Assembly (NCBI GenBank): GCA_902777275.1
Contig: CACYTI010000022.1
Span: forward strand, 1-34,304
DNA length: 34,304 nt
From: an uncultured Ruminococcus sp.
GTDB taxonomy: Bacteria > Bacillota > Clostridia > Oscillospirales > Acutalibacteraceae
Reading direction: 5' to 3'
This document shows positions 8,832 to 17,041 of the stretch, piece after piece (the stretch's first letter is position 1; the number at the start of each line of letters is the position of its first letter). The translations under genes and the position numbers were made by a program. The notes below the pieces were generated by a model, which had not been told where the DNA came from, did not search any database, and worked only from the letters and a program-made list of their open reading frames with translations.

Positions 8832-9380
8832 TCAGCTCGTGTGACATTCGGAAAGCACCGTAAACAGTGCCGCGTCCGAAGCTAACTTGCGGATATATGC
8901 TCGTGAGTTGAGGTTGTTAATTCCGCCGAGCATGAGCTTGATTGCATATGTTTTTTCTTTGGAGCACACCCCCAAATACACCAAGCCGACGGGCTTTTCG
9001 GCGGTTCCTCCCGTTGGTCCCGCAATTCCCGTTGTGCTGACGGCTATGTCTGCCCCGGAAAGCTTTTTTACACCCTCTGCCATTTGCATGGCGGTTTCAG
9101 CCGACACCGCACCTAGCACGGTCAAAGTTTCCTCGCTGACGCCCAAAAGCTTTGTTTTTATTGAATTGGCGTATGAGCAGACTCCGCAGTCAAACACCTC
9201 GCTTGAGCCGCTTACGCGGGTTATTCTTTCACTTATCAGTCCGCCCGTACAGCTTTCGGCGGTGGCAACGCGCCTGCCCGTTTCACGGAGCTTTGCTACG
9301 ACATTTTCCTGAAGCGTATCCTGATTGATGTGGTTTTTTCTTAAAAGCTGAATAATATCAATATCTGTCAATGTTACCAT
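8832..9380 (-). CDS. pncC: CinA C-terminal domain protein, nicotinamide-nucleotide amidohydrolase
   Basis: 182 residues, close to stand-alone PncC length with about 20 extra at the N-terminus. It deamidates NMN to nicotinate mononucleotide in the pyridine nucleotide cycle. Motifs: VATAESCTGGLISERIT with the catalytic Ser at about 44, then SYANSIKTKLLGV, GAVSAETAMQMAEG, TTGIAGPTGGTAEKPVGLVY and a C-terminal SRAYIRKLASDAAL. The N-terminal CinA competence domain is absent, as in many bacteria where PncC is a separate gene. AAGGAAGG precedes the ATG. The gene is convergent with the AraC gene; no terminator was recognised between them. Confidence 0.93.
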   Translation of the reverse strand: MVTLTDIDIIQLLRKNHINQDTLQENVVAKLRETGRRVATAESCTGGLISERITRVSGSSEVFDCGVCSYANSIKTKLLGVSEETLTVLGAVSAETAMQMAEGVKKLSGADIAVSTTGIAGPTGGTAEKPVGLVYLGVCSKEKTYAIKLMLGGINNLNSRAYIRKLASDAALFTVLSECHTS

Positions 9381-9450
9381 AATGTTACCTTCCTTTCCTC
9401 GTTCTAAACTCTATTGTAACACTATTTTGACGTAATTTCAATTCTTTTAT

Positions 9451-9563
9451 TAAGGCAATACCACATAATTACGTTGTGCGGATTGTGAAGTAAGATTTTT
9501 TGACAGTCTGGCGGAACAAGATCCAAGCAAGGCGTTCGCCGCGAATTGTGCGGTGTTGCCTTA
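9451..9563. mobile_element. MITE-like 113-bp element with 20-bp terminal inverted repeats
   Basis: TAAGGCAATACCACATAATT (9451-9470) and AATTGTGCGGTGTTGCCTTA (9544-9563) are inverted repeats with 17 of 20 positions paired. Copies of TTAT directly flank both ends (9447-9450, 9564-9567), possibly a target duplication, although the flank is A/T-rich. The interior encodes no convincing protein and contains an internal GGCGTTCGCC palindrome. The size, terminal repeats and non-coding interior fit a non-autonomous element. It sits just upstream of rsmE. No transposase is present in the window. Confidence 0.6.
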
Positions 9564-9619
9564 TTATCTTTACATATATATTTGTGTTTATTTTTGGTAT
9601 TCGCGATTGGAGGATCATT

Positions 9620-10333
9620 ATGGCTTGGTTTTTCAGCGAGTCGGAGATAGAATCCGGCTCATATTTTCTGAGCGGAGAGAATGCCGCGCACGCAAAGGTT
9701 CTGCGCCTGCGCGACGGAGAGGAAGTGACGGTGGTGACGCCGCTCGGCATTCAGTGCGAATGTGAGTACGCGGGAGATAATATGCTGTGTGTAAAGAGCC
9801 GCAAGCCCTGCCAAAACGAGCCCGATGTTTTTGTCACGCTTTATCAGGCGCTTCCCAAGGGTGATAAAATGGAATATATAGTGCAGAAATGTGTCGAGCT
9901 GGGCGTGAGTAAAATCGTGCCCGTTATTTCGGCGCGGTGTGTTTCGCGTCCCGATAAAAAATCCCTTGAAAAAAAGCGCGTCCGTTGGCAGAAAATCGCG
10001 CTTAACGCCGCAATGCAGAGCCGCAGGGGGATAATTCCCGAGGTGTGCGGCTGTGTTTCCTTCGGTGAAGCTGCTGAGCTTTCAAGGGCAAATGACGCGA
10101 CTGTGTTCTTTTATGAGGAGGGCGGCGCACCGGTCAGGGAGATCCTGAAAAGCAAGCCCGGGACGATCGGGATATTTATCGGCAGCGAGGGCGGCTTTGA
10201 GCCTGCGGAGGCAGAGCTTGCGATAAAAAGCGGAGCTGCAGCCGCGACTTTGGGAAAGAGGATACTGAGAGCCGAAACCGCTCCGCTTGCGGCGCTGTCG
10301 GTTATAATGTATCAGACAGGCAATTTTGATTGA
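9620..10333 (+). CDS. rsmE: 16S rRNA (uracil-1498-N3)-methyltransferase
   Basis: 237 residues from the ATG at 9620, which follows GGAGG; an upstream frame extension runs into the MITE-like element and is not coding. It methylates U1498 of 16S rRNA with SAM, using a SPOUT fold. An N-terminal PUA-like segment (HAKVLRLRDGEEVTVV) is followed by the SPOUT domain: QALPKGDKMEYIVQKCVELGV, ISARCVS, the trefoil-knot motif IFIGSEGGFEPAEAELA, and LGKRILRAETAPLAAL near the end. mtnN starts 30 bases downstream on the same strand, so the two are probably co-transcribed. Confidence 0.95.
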   Translation: MAWFFSESEIESGSYFLSGENAAHAKVLRLRDGEEVTVVTPLGIQCECEYAGDNMLCVKSRKPCQNEPDVFVTLYQALPKGDKMEYIVQKCVELGVSKIVPVISARCVSRPDKKSLEKKRVRWQKIALNAAMQSRRGIIPEVCGCVSFGEAAELSRANDATVFFYEEGGAPVREILKSKPGTIGIFIGSEGGFEPAEAELAIKSGAAAATLGKRILRAETAPLAALSVIMYQTGNFD

Positions 10334-10363
10334 TAAAATAATAATCTGAAAGGAAGAAATAAA

Positions 10364-11059
10364 ATGATCGGAATTATATGTGCAATGCAGGTTGAGGCAG
10401 ACGGTATTATATCGCTCCTTGAAAACATCGAAGAAATCGAAAGATACGGCATGATATACACGCGCGGTAAGCTCAATGGCAAGGAAGTCGTTGTGGCGGT
10501 TTGCGGCGTGGGAAAGGTGAACGCCGCTATATGCGCCGTCACTATGATAGACAATTTTCACCCCGCTTTAGTGATGAACAGCGGCGTCGCGGGAGCTGTA
10601 TCCCCTGTTGTGAATATCGGAGATTTGGTTATCGGCACAAAGGCGGTCGAGCACGACATGAATATGACCGCGCTTGGCTGCAAGCAGGGCGAGGTATCCT
10701 TTACCGGCGGCAACGTGATGTATTTTGATTGCGACAGAAACGCCTCGCTTTTGCTCGAAACGATCTGCTCGGGTATTGAGGATACGAAAACCGCAAGAGG
10801 AGTGATTGCGAGCGGAGACATTTTTATCTCAGACCGCAGTCAGAGATTCAGACTCAACGAGCGCTTCGGCGCGCTTGCCTGTGAAATGGAGGGTGCGGCT
10901 ATAGGTCATGTCTGCTTCTGCTGTAATACGCCGTTTGTGATTCTTCGCGCTATTTCGGACGACCTCAACGAGAACAAGGGAATGGATTTTGTCAGGTTCT
11001 GCAGCTTGGCTGCAAAGAAAACTGTCGCCGCAGTTGAAGAGTTTGTCTTAAAATATTGA
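10364..11059 (+). CDS. mtnN: 5'-methylthioadenosine/S-adenosylhomocysteine nucleosidase
   Basis: 231 residues, full length. It hydrolyses MTA and SAH to adenine and the thioribose or ribosylhomocysteine product, recycling SAM by-products. Landmarks: N-terminal IGIICAMQVEADG with the catalytic Glu at about 12, VCGVGKVNAA, NSGVAGAV, the nucleoside-contact ACEMEGAAIGHVC and the catalytic Asp in RAISDDL. AAAGGAAG precedes the ATG. It lies behind rsmE, another SAM-linked enzyme gene. Its TGA stop overlaps the -35 box of the ilvB promoter. Confidence 0.96.
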   Translation: MIGIICAMQVEADGIISLLENIEEIERYGMIYTRGKLNGKEVVVAVCGVGKVNAAICAVTMIDNFHPALVMNSGVAGAVSPVVNIGDLVIGTKAVEHDMNMTALGCKQGEVSFTGGNVMYFDCDRNASLLLETICSGIEDTKTARGVIASGDIFISDRSQRFRLNERFGALACEMEGAAIGHVCFCCNTPFVILRAISDDLNENKGMDFVRFCSLAAKKTVAAVEEFVLKY

Positions 11060-11084
11060 CAAGGGCGCTTTAATGCGGTAAAAT
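11056..11084 (+). promoter_or_regulatory. Promoter of ilvB overlapping the mtnN stop codon
   Basis: TTGACA (11056-11061), 17-bp spacer, TAAAAT (11079-11084). The leader is under 50 bases, too short for a T-box or a leader-peptide attenuator. Confidence 0.7.
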
Positions 11085-11128
11085 ATACGTTAACGTTTAT
11101 TTGGAAAAACTCAAAAAGGGGTATGAAA

Positions 11129-12796
11129 ATGAAGTTAACAGGTGCAGATATAATTTGCGAATGTCTTTTGGAGCAGGGTGTGAACACCGTTTTCGGCTAT
11201 CCGGGCGGAGCGGCTCTCAACACCTATGACGCGCTCTACAAATACAGGGACAGAATCAATCACATTCTTACGGCTCACGAGCAGGGCGCTTCTCACGCCG
11301 CCGACGGCTACGCGCGCTCAACGGGCAAAACAGGCGTAGTTATAACGACGTCGGGACCCGGCGCAACGAATATCGTGACGGGCTTGGCTACCGCTAACAT
11401 TGACAGCATACCCTTAGTTGCCATTACGGGCAACGTAACGACCGACCAACTCGGACGCGACAGCTTCCAGGAGGTCGATATTGTAAACATTGTTAAACCC
11501 ATAACAAAAGGAAGCATTCTTGTCAAAAAGGTTGAAGACCTTGCAACCGCTATCCGCAGGGCTTTCAAGCTTGCAAACGACGGAAGAAAAGGTCCCGTGC
11601 TTGTTGATGTGCCGAAGGATGTCACCGCCGCTGTTACGGAGTTTGAACCCGCCGTTCCGGAGGCTGCCACTCCTGATGAAATAGCGAATCCCGACAGCAT
11701 TGCGCGCGTTCAGAATATGATCCGCAGGTCCAGACGTCCGATGATCTACGCGGGTGGAGGAATCATCAGCGCAGGTGCGTGTGAGGAATTTAAGCAGTTT
11801 GCCGAGCTGATCGACGCTCCCGTCTGCTGCTCTCTTATGGGTCTCGGCTGTTTGCCCGCGAGCCATCCGTTGTGCATCGGAAATATCGGTATGCACGGCG
11901 GCTACGAAACGGGTATGATAACTGCGGCTTGCGACCTTATAATTGCCGTCGGTGCGCGTTTCTCCGACCGAGTGGCGGGAGACCGTGAAAGGTTCGGCGA
12001 GCAGGCGAAGATCGTTCAGCTTGAAATTGATAAAACCGAGATCAACAAGAATGTTAAGGTTGACGAGTACATTTTAGGCGACGCAAAGCTTATTTTACAG
12101 GCGCTTCTTAGCGGATTGGAGAAGCAGGAGCACAATGTTTGGCTCGGCAAAATTGATGTGTGGAAGCATTTTCTTGACAATGCTACAAAGCCTGTGTCGG
12201 ATTATATTCTTCCGCAGGAGGTCATAGAGGCTGTAAACGAGCTTAAAGCAGACGATGATATTATAGCGACCGATGTTGGTCAGCACCAGATGTGGGTAGC
12301 TCAGTGCGCCAAAATCGAAGCTGAAAAGACCTTGCTCACTTCAGGCGGCATGGGCACAATGGGCTTCGGCATGGGCGCTTCCATCGGCGCTCAGGTGTCG
12401 CACCCCGACAAGCGCGTATTCCTGTTTACGGGTGACGGCAGCTTCCATATGAACCTCAACGAGCTTGTAACGATGAAGTCATATAACTTGCCTGTCATCG
12501 TGCTCGTTATGAACAACGAAGTGTTAGGCATGGTGCGCCAGTGGCAAAAGCTGTTTTACGGCAGCCGCTTCTCACAGACCGACCCTCACAGGGCGACCGA
12601 TTTTGTAAAGCTTGCCAACGCTTTCGGAGTTGAGGGAATGAGGATAACCAAGAGCGAGGAGGTAAAGCCCGCCATTGAAAAGGCTCTTGCGATGAACACC
12701 ACCGTCGTGATAGACTGTCAAATCAGCCCGGACGCAAATGTTCTTCCGATGATTCCTCCGGGAAAAACCGTAAACGAAATCGTTACCGAGATGTAA
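11129..12796 (+). CDS. ilvB: Acetolactate synthase large (catalytic) subunit
   Basis: 555 residues from the ATG at 11129; the ATG at 11123 is only one base from the AAGGGG ribosome-binding site, whereas 11129 is seven away. It is a ThDP-, FAD- and Mg-dependent enzyme condensing pyruvate to acetolactate, the first common step to valine and leucine. Landmarks: VFGYPGGAALNTYDAL, the catalytic Glu in TAHEQGASHAADGYARSTG, the FQEVD segment, a central domain (about 190-330), and the C-terminal ThDP motif GDGSFHMNLNELVT...NNEVLGMVRQWQ. No regulatory small-subunit gene (ilvN) is adjacent, and leuCD lie 13 kb away, so branched-chain synthesis genes are scattered here. Confidence 0.93.
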   Translation: MKLTGADIICECLLEQGVNTVFGYPGGAALNTYDALYKYRDRINHILTAHEQGASHAADGYARSTGKTGVVITTSGPGATNIVTGLATANIDSIPLVAITGNVTTDQLGRDSFQEVDIVNIVKPITKGSILVKKVEDLATAIRRAFKLANDGRKGPVLVDVPKDVTAAVTEFEPAVPEAATPDEIANPDSIARVQNMIRRSRRPMIYAGGGIISAGACEEFKQFAELIDAPVCCSLMGLGCLPASHPLCIGNIGMHGGYETGMITAACDLIIAVGARFSDRVAGDRERFGEQAKIVQLEIDKTEINKNVKVDEYILGDAKLILQALLSGLEKQEHNVWLGKIDVWKHFLDNATKPVSDYILPQEVIEAVNELKADDDIIATDVGQHQMWVAQCAKIEAEKTLLTSGGMGTMGFGMGASIGAQVSHPDKRVFLFTGDGSFHMNLNELVTMKSYNLPVIVLVMNNEVLGMVRQWQKLFYGSRFSQTDPHRATDFVKLANAFGVEGMRITKSEEVKPAIEKALAMNTTVVIDCQISPDANVLPMIPPGKTVNEIVTEM

Positions 12797-12967
12797 CGCT
12801 CCCATATATACACAGCCGTCAGGCAAGTTTTATTTCCGGGTTATACATTTTCAATTGTTCTGAAAAAGGATTAGGCTTTAATTTGATAGAACCGTGTATT
12901 AGGCGGTTTTGTCGTTTACCACCTTTTAAGGCACACAAGTCTCCTTAAATTTACATTCAATATTAAC

Positions 12968-13002
12968 AAAGCTCCCGACTTCAAATGAAGCACGGGAGCT
13001 TT
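12968..13002. terminator. Bidirectional terminator between ilvB and serS
   Basis: AAAGCTCCCG (12968-12977) pairs with CGGGAGCTTT (12993-13002), extended by CTTC/GAAG around an AAAT loop. It lies just past the serS stop and 170 bases past ilvB. The T-runs on both sides are short. The remainder of 12797-12967 shows only a weak AACCG/CGGTT hairpin near 12890-12908. Confidence 0.65.
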
Positions 13003-13015
13003 TGTATATAACTGA

Positions 13016-14296
13016 TTATTTGATTATTTTCTTACCACCCATGTACGGTCTGAGTGCGGCGGGGATATTTACGCTGCCGTCGGCGTTGAGATTGTTTTCG
13101 AGGAACGCTATGAGCATTCTCGGGGGTGCTACGACGGTGTTGTTGAGCGTGTGGGCGAAGTACTTATTGTTTTTGCCCGCGCTTACTCTGATTTTCAGAC
13201 GGCGCGCCTGGGCGTCTCCGAGGTTGGAGCAGGAGCCGACTTCAAAGTATTTCTTCTGACGGGGTGACCACGCTTCCACGTCGAGGGAGCGGACCTTTAA
13301 GTCAGCCAAATCTCCCGAGCAGCATTCGAGTGTGCGAACGGGGATATCGAGCGAGCGGAACAGGTCTACGGTGTTCTGCCAAAGCTTATCGAACCACATC
13401 TTGCTGTCCTCGGGCTTGCAGACTACGATCATCTCCTGCTTTTCAAACTGGTGGATCCGGTACACGCCGCGCTCCTCAATTCCATGAGCGCCCTTTTCCT
13501 TGCGGAAGCACGGAGAATAGCTCGTGAGTGTGTAGGGCAGGTTTTCTTCCTTGTTTATCGTGTCGATGAATTTTCCTATCATTGAGTGCTCGCTGGTGCC
13601 GATGAGATAGAGGTCTTCGCCCTCAATTTTGTACATCATCGAATCCATCTCGGCAAAGCTCATTACACCCGTCACGACGTTGCTGCGGATCATAAACGGG
13701 GGCACGCAATAAGTGAAGCCTCTGTCTATCATAAAGTCGCGGGCGTAGGATATGACCGCGCTGTGAAGTCTGGCTATGTCGCCCATGAGATAATAGAAGC
13801 CGTTGCCCGCGACCTTTGCCGCGGATTCAAGGTCGATGCCGTTCAGCTTTTCCATGATTTGGGTGTGATAGGGAACCTCAAAATCGGGAACGACGGGCTC
13901 ACCGAAGCGTTCTATCTCGACATTCTCGGAATCGTCCTTTCCAATCGGGACCTCAGGATCGATCATCTGAGGAATGGTCATCATAATTTCGGTGACCTTC
14001 GCGCTGAGCTCTGTTTCTTGTTTTTCAAGCTCTTTGAGCTTTTCCGCCTGACGGTTGACTTCATCCTTGAGAGCCATTCCCTCTTCGCGCTTGCCCTGCG
14101 CCATCAGCTTTCCGATTTCCTTTGAGATTTTGTTGCGGTTGGCGCGTAGGTCGTCAGCCTGCTGCTTTGCGGCTCGCCTCTGAGCGTCAAGCCCTATTAC
14201 TTCGTCAACAAGCGCAAGCTTGCTGTCCTGAAATTTCTTTTTGATGTTTTCCTTTACCGCGTCGGGGTTTTCTCTTAAAAATTTAATGTCGATCAT
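13016..14296 (-). CDS. serS: Seryl-tRNA synthetase
   Basis: 426 residues. A class II synthetase that charges tRNA-Ser. The N-terminal coiled-coil arm (about 25-105, rich in Lys/Glu/Gln) precedes the catalytic domain. Motif 2 is in SPCFRKEKGAHGIEERGVYRIHQF. The KKYFEVGSCSNLGDAQARR segment and motif 3, HTLNNTVVAPPRMLIAFLEN, follow. The motif 3 wording differs from the common bacterial HTLNGSGLAVGR, but the class-defining Arg is present. GGAG overlaps the parB stop codon, so it is translated from the same message as parA-parB. A terminator follows. Confidence 0.96.
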   Translation of the reverse strand: MIDIKFLRENPDAVKENIKKKFQDSKLALVDEVIGLDAQRRAAKQQADDLRANRNKISKEIGKLMAQGKREEGMALKDEVNRQAEKLKELEKQETELSAKVTEIMMTIPQMIDPEVPIGKDDSENVEIERFGEPVVPDFEVPYHTQIMEKLNGIDLESAAKVAGNGFYYLMGDIARLHSAVISYARDFMIDRGFTYCVPPFMIRSNVVTGVMSFAEMDSMMYKIEGEDLYLIGTSEHSMIGKFIDTINKEENLPYTLTSYSPCFRKEKGAHGIEERGVYRIHQFEKQEMIVVCKPEDSKMWFDKLWQNTVDLFRSLDIPVRTLECCSGDLADLKVRSLDVEAWSPRQKKYFEVGSCSNLGDAQARRLKIRVSAGKNNKYFAHTLNNTVVAPPRMLIAFLENNLNADGSVNIPAALRPYMGGKKIIK

Positions 14297-14306
14297 TGTT
14301 TTTCTC

Positions 14307-15161
14307 CTAACTCAATTTATTGGATAACTCGGTGAGTTCTTCATCCGAGTAAAATTCTATTTGAAGCACGCCGCCCTGTCTGCCCTTTGATTTGCTTACG
14401 CTGATTTTTCTTCCGAGCGCGGAGGTGAGTGTCAGCTCGACTTCCTTGTAGAAGTTCGGGATTTTTTCTTTTTCGACGGGCTTGTCGTTCTTTTTTGTTG
14501 TGAGCTTTTTGCAAAGCTTTTCGGTTTGGCGGACGGATAAATCGTTATTGATTATCTGCTCGCAAACCTGACACATTACCTCTTCCGAAGGAAGCGTCAA
14601 AAGTGCGCGGGCATGACCCGCCGAGATTTTATCCTCTCTTAAATATTCGCTGACGCTTTCGGGCAGCTTCAACAGTCTTAGAGCGTTTGCAACGGCAGGG
14701 CGCGATTTTCCGACCGACTTGGCGACTTCTTCCTGAGTGAAGCCGTGCTCGTTCATCAGCACCTCGTATCCGAGCGCTTCTTCAAGCGGCGTCAAGTCCT
14801 CGCGTTGTAAATTTTCAATAAGCGCAAGCTCCATTGTCTCTGCTTCGCTCAGCTCGCGGATGATCACGGGTACCTCGGTAAGCCCTGCCATTCTTGCGGC
14901 TCGGTAACGCCTTTCGCCCGCGACTATTTCGTAGCCGCCGAGAGTGAGCGGACGCACTAAGAGCGGTTGGAGCAAGCCGTGATTTGAAATGCTGTCGGCA
15001 AGCTCGCTCAGCGATTCCTCGTCAAAGTCCTTTCGCGGCTGTGAACGGTTCGGCTCTATCTCGGATATTTTCAGACTGACGGCGCCGTTGTTTTCTTCGT
15101 TATCGTTTTCGATGAATATGGCGTTGAGACCCTTGCCCAGTCCGCCGAGTTTTTTTGCCAT
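14307..15161 (-). CDS. parB: Chromosome-partitioning protein ParB (Spo0J)
   Basis: 284 residues. A CTPase clamp that loads at parS and recruits SMC. It begins with the ParA-stimulating tail MAKKLGGLGKGLNAIF. The N-terminal CTPase domain carries NRSQPRKDFDEESL, GGYEIVAGERRYRAARMAG and ALIENLQREDLTPLEEA. The HTH domain has FTQEEVAKSVGKSRPAVANALRLLKLP. A C-terminal dimerisation domain (about 225-284) ends the protein. The Arg in GKSR is the residue expected for parS-type rather than NBS-type specificity. Its ATG overlaps the parA TGA by one base (TGATG), indicating translational coupling. Confidence 0.96.
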   Translation of the reverse strand: MAKKLGGLGKGLNAIFIENDNEENNGAVSLKISEIEPNRSQPRKDFDEESLSELADSISNHGLLQPLLVRPLTLGGYEIVAGERRYRAARMAGLTEVPVIIRELSEAETMELALIENLQREDLTPLEEALGYEVLMNEHGFTQEEVAKSVGKSRPAVANALRLLKLPESVSEYLREDKISAGHARALLTLPSEEVMCQVCEQIINNDLSVRQTEKLCKKLTTKKNDKPVEKEKIPNFYKEVELTLTSALGRKISVSKSKGRQGGVLQIEFYSDEELTELSNKLS

Positions 15162-15928
15162 CAGCGTCTCTCCTTTGCTATGATTTCCTTCGCAAGCTCC
15201 ATGTAGGCTATGCTTCCCTTGCAGTTTTTGTCGTAGTAAATAACCGGCATTCCAAAGCTCGGAGCTTCTGAGAGCCTTACGCCGCGGTTTATCACGGTTC
15301 CGAACACCTTGCCCGGGAAGAACTTCTTGACCTCCTCCACGACCTGCTGGGTCAGGTTTAGTCTGCCGTCGTACATCGTGAGCAGCACGCCTTCAAGTTC
15401 GATCGAGTCGTTGTATTGCCGCTTGATCCTCCGCACTGTGCTCATAAGCTGCGACAGACCTTCAAGCGCGTAATATTCGCACTGTATCGGAACGATGAAG
15501 CTGTCGGCTACCGTGAGCGCGTTCGCCGTTATAAGACCGAGAGAGGGCGGGCAGTCAATCAGAATGTAATCGTAATACTGCTTGATGGGAAGCACGGATT
15601 TTTTGAGCAGCGATTCTCTTCTCGGCTTATCGGCGATTTCAAGCTCTGCGGCTGCTAAGTTTATGTTTGACGGCAGAACATGAAGATTTTGGTAGGGCGT
15701 GGTCAGCACACATTCTTCTGCCTTGGCGCCGTCAACGAGAATGTTGTAGGTTGACATTTTCACCTTGCTTTTGTCAATTGCAACTCCGCTTGTCGCATTG
15801 CCCTGCGGGTCGGCGTCTATAAGCAGCACCTTTTTTCCGAGCGCTCCGAGAGCGGCTGACAAATTGACGGCGGTTGTCGTTTTCCCGACGCCGCCCTTTT
15901 GATTTGAAACAGCTATAATTTTTGCCAA
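15161..15928 (-). CDS. parA: Chromosome-partitioning ATPase ParA (Soj)
   Basis: 255 residues. A Walker-type ATPase that works with ParB in origin segregation and DnaA control. The deviant Walker A is KGGVGKTTTAVNLSAAL (about 11-27). Walker A' is LLIDADPQGNATSG, and the IDCPPSLGLITANAL segment follows. It starts at TTG (15926-15928), four bases after AAGGTGA; no ATG or GTG is available at that place. Two perfect parS sites lie about 100-150 bases upstream. A TATAAT -10 (15969-15974) gives it its own promoter, separated from noc by a terminator. Confidence 0.96.
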   Translation of the reverse strand: MAKIIAVSNQKGGVGKTTTAVNLSAALGALGKKVLLIDADPQGNATSGVAIDKSKVKMSTYNILVDGAKAEECVLTTPYQNLHVLPSNINLAAAELEIADKPRRESLLKKSVLPIKQYYDYILIDCPPSLGLITANALTVADSFIVPIQCEYYALEGLSQLMSTVRRIKRQYNDSIELEGVLLTMYDGRLNLTQQVVEEVKKFFPGKVFGTVINRGVRLSEAPSFGMPVIYYDKNCKGSIAYMELAKEIIAKERR

Positions 15929-15968
15929 AAAATCACCTTATTAAAAGTTATTGTGTTCTCTGACTGCT

Positions 15969-15997
15969 ATTATAGCATAGTTGAAGCCTGTTTTAAA
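15969..15997 (-). promoter_or_regulatory. Probable promoter of parA-parB-serS
   Basis: Minus-strand TATAAT (15969-15974) with a poor -35 candidate TTTAAA (15992-15997) after a 17-bp spacer. It lies between the parS pair and the parA start, so ParB loaded there could affect it (inference). Confidence 0.45.
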
Positions 15998-16030
15998 GCG
16001 GATTGGAGAAATTTTTTAAAATTATTGATT

Positions 16031-16046
16031 TGTTTCACGTGAAACA
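16031..16046. other. parS site 1
   Basis: TGTTTCACGTGAAACA, a perfect match to the bacterial parS palindrome bound by ParB. It lies between noc and parA. Confidence 0.95.
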
Positions 16047-16068
16047 TTTATTTTGTTTGTCGTTGAAC

Positions 16069-16084
16069 TGTTTCACGTGAAACA
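16069..16084. other. parS site 2
   Basis: A second perfect TGTTTCACGTGAAACA, with 38 bases from the start of site 1 to the start of site 2. Confidence 0.95.
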
Positions 16085-16088
16085 TTGC

Positions 16089-16119
16089 AAAAAGGCACGC
16101 ACCGAAGCACGCGCCTTTT
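16089..16119 (-). terminator. Intrinsic terminator of noc
   Basis: AAAAGGCACGC (16090-16100) pairs with GCGCCTTTT (16111-16119) with a bulge. On the minus strand the stem ends in five T. It separates noc from parA. The stretch up to 16194 shows nothing else recognisable. Confidence 0.6.
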
Positions 16120-16194
16120 CGCAAGGGGTTAGATAAGGAAATGGGTATGAGTGGAATGGATGCAAAGCATCCCGTGGAAAGTAGGTTAATTACA

Positions 16195-17019
16195 CTATGC
16201 CGATTTGTCGGCGGGCGGCCGCTGCGTTTTGGAAATCCTTATTGTGTATTCGATAAAATTGTCGTGGTCGGATTTGCTCGTTTCCGCTTTGATTCCCGCA
16301 AGCCGCATCGTGTCGATCGCCTTGTTTATAGTGTTTACAAAAATTCTTATGTCTTTTATCACCGCTTTACTTTTGCCCCGACTTTGTTTTTTCGGAGTTG
16401 ATTTGCAGAGCGCGCTAACAAGCGACTCTGTTTGAGAGACGTTCAGGCTCTCGCATATCACGCGAGACAACGCCTCTCTGCGCAGGTGTTCGTCGCTGAG
16501 CCTTAATAACGCTCTGGCGTGACGCTCTGAGAGTCCCGATTTTTCGATCCATTCCTGTTCCTCGTCGCTCAGTCTGAGCAGCCTGAGCTTGTTCGCAATG
16601 GTGGATTGTGTTTTACCGAGCTTTTCCGCCGCCTGCTCCTGTGTAAGACCGTAGCGGCGTATCAGCCTTGAAATGCCGCGGGCTTCCTCAAACATTCCGA
16701 GGTCGGCCCGCTGCAGATTTTCAAGGAGAGCATAAATGGCAGACTCTTTGTCCGAACACCTGACTATTATACAGGGTACCTTTTTCAGTCCTGCCAAAGC
16801 CGACGCCCGGAGCCGCCTTTCTCCCGTGACGACCTCGTATTCTGTCGCGGTTATCCTCCTTACCGTAAGCGGCTGTAGGATACCGTTTTCGGTTATTGAG
16901 CGCGACAGCGACATGAGCTCGTCCTCGTCGAACTTCTTGCGCGGCTGGGCTTTGTTGGGTCGAATTTTTATGATTGGGATTTCCGAGATTATGTTTTCGT
17001 TCTTAACCAAAATATTCAA
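16195..17019 (-). CDS. noc: Nucleoid occlusion protein Noc (ParB paralogue)
   Basis: 274 residues from the TTG at 17017-17019, eight bases after AGGG; an ATG at 17025 is only two bases from it. The ParB-like N-terminal domain has RPNKAQPRKKFDEDEL, VVTGERRLRASALAG and ALLENLQRADL. The HTH has GLTQEQAAEKLGKTQSTIANKLRLLRL, and the C-terminus IEYTIRISK matches the Noc-type ending. Gln in GKTQ and Lys in IANK are the residues known to shift specificity from parS to the Noc site. Noc links DNA to the membrane and blocks septation over nucleoids. The N-terminal amphipathic membrane segment seems shortened. It lies between rsmG and parA, as in other Firmicutes. Confidence 0.88.
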   Translation of the reverse strand: MNILVKNENIISEIPIIKIRPNKAQPRKKFDEDELMSLSRSITENGILQPLTVRRITATEYEVVTGERRLRASALAGLKKVPCIIVRCSDKESAIYALLENLQRADLGMFEEARGISRLIRRYGLTQEQAAEKLGKTQSTIANKLRLLRLSDEEQEWIEKSGLSERHARALLRLSDEHLRREALSRVICESLNVSQTESLVSALCKSTPKKQSRGKSKAVIKDIRIFVNTINKAIDTMRLAGIKAETSKSDHDNFIEYTIRISKTQRPPADKSA

Positions 17020-17041
17020 CCGCATCACCCTATGTCAGCTT

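Noticed and set aside
9469-9750. Minus-strand 93-codon open frame across the MITE-like element into rsmE
   Set aside because: It overlaps the well-supported rsmE gene, has no ribosome-binding site, and its first half is the non-coding repeat.
11060-11128. T-box or leader attenuator for ilvB
   Set aside because: The leader is under 50 bases and contains no specifier or antiterminator pairing.
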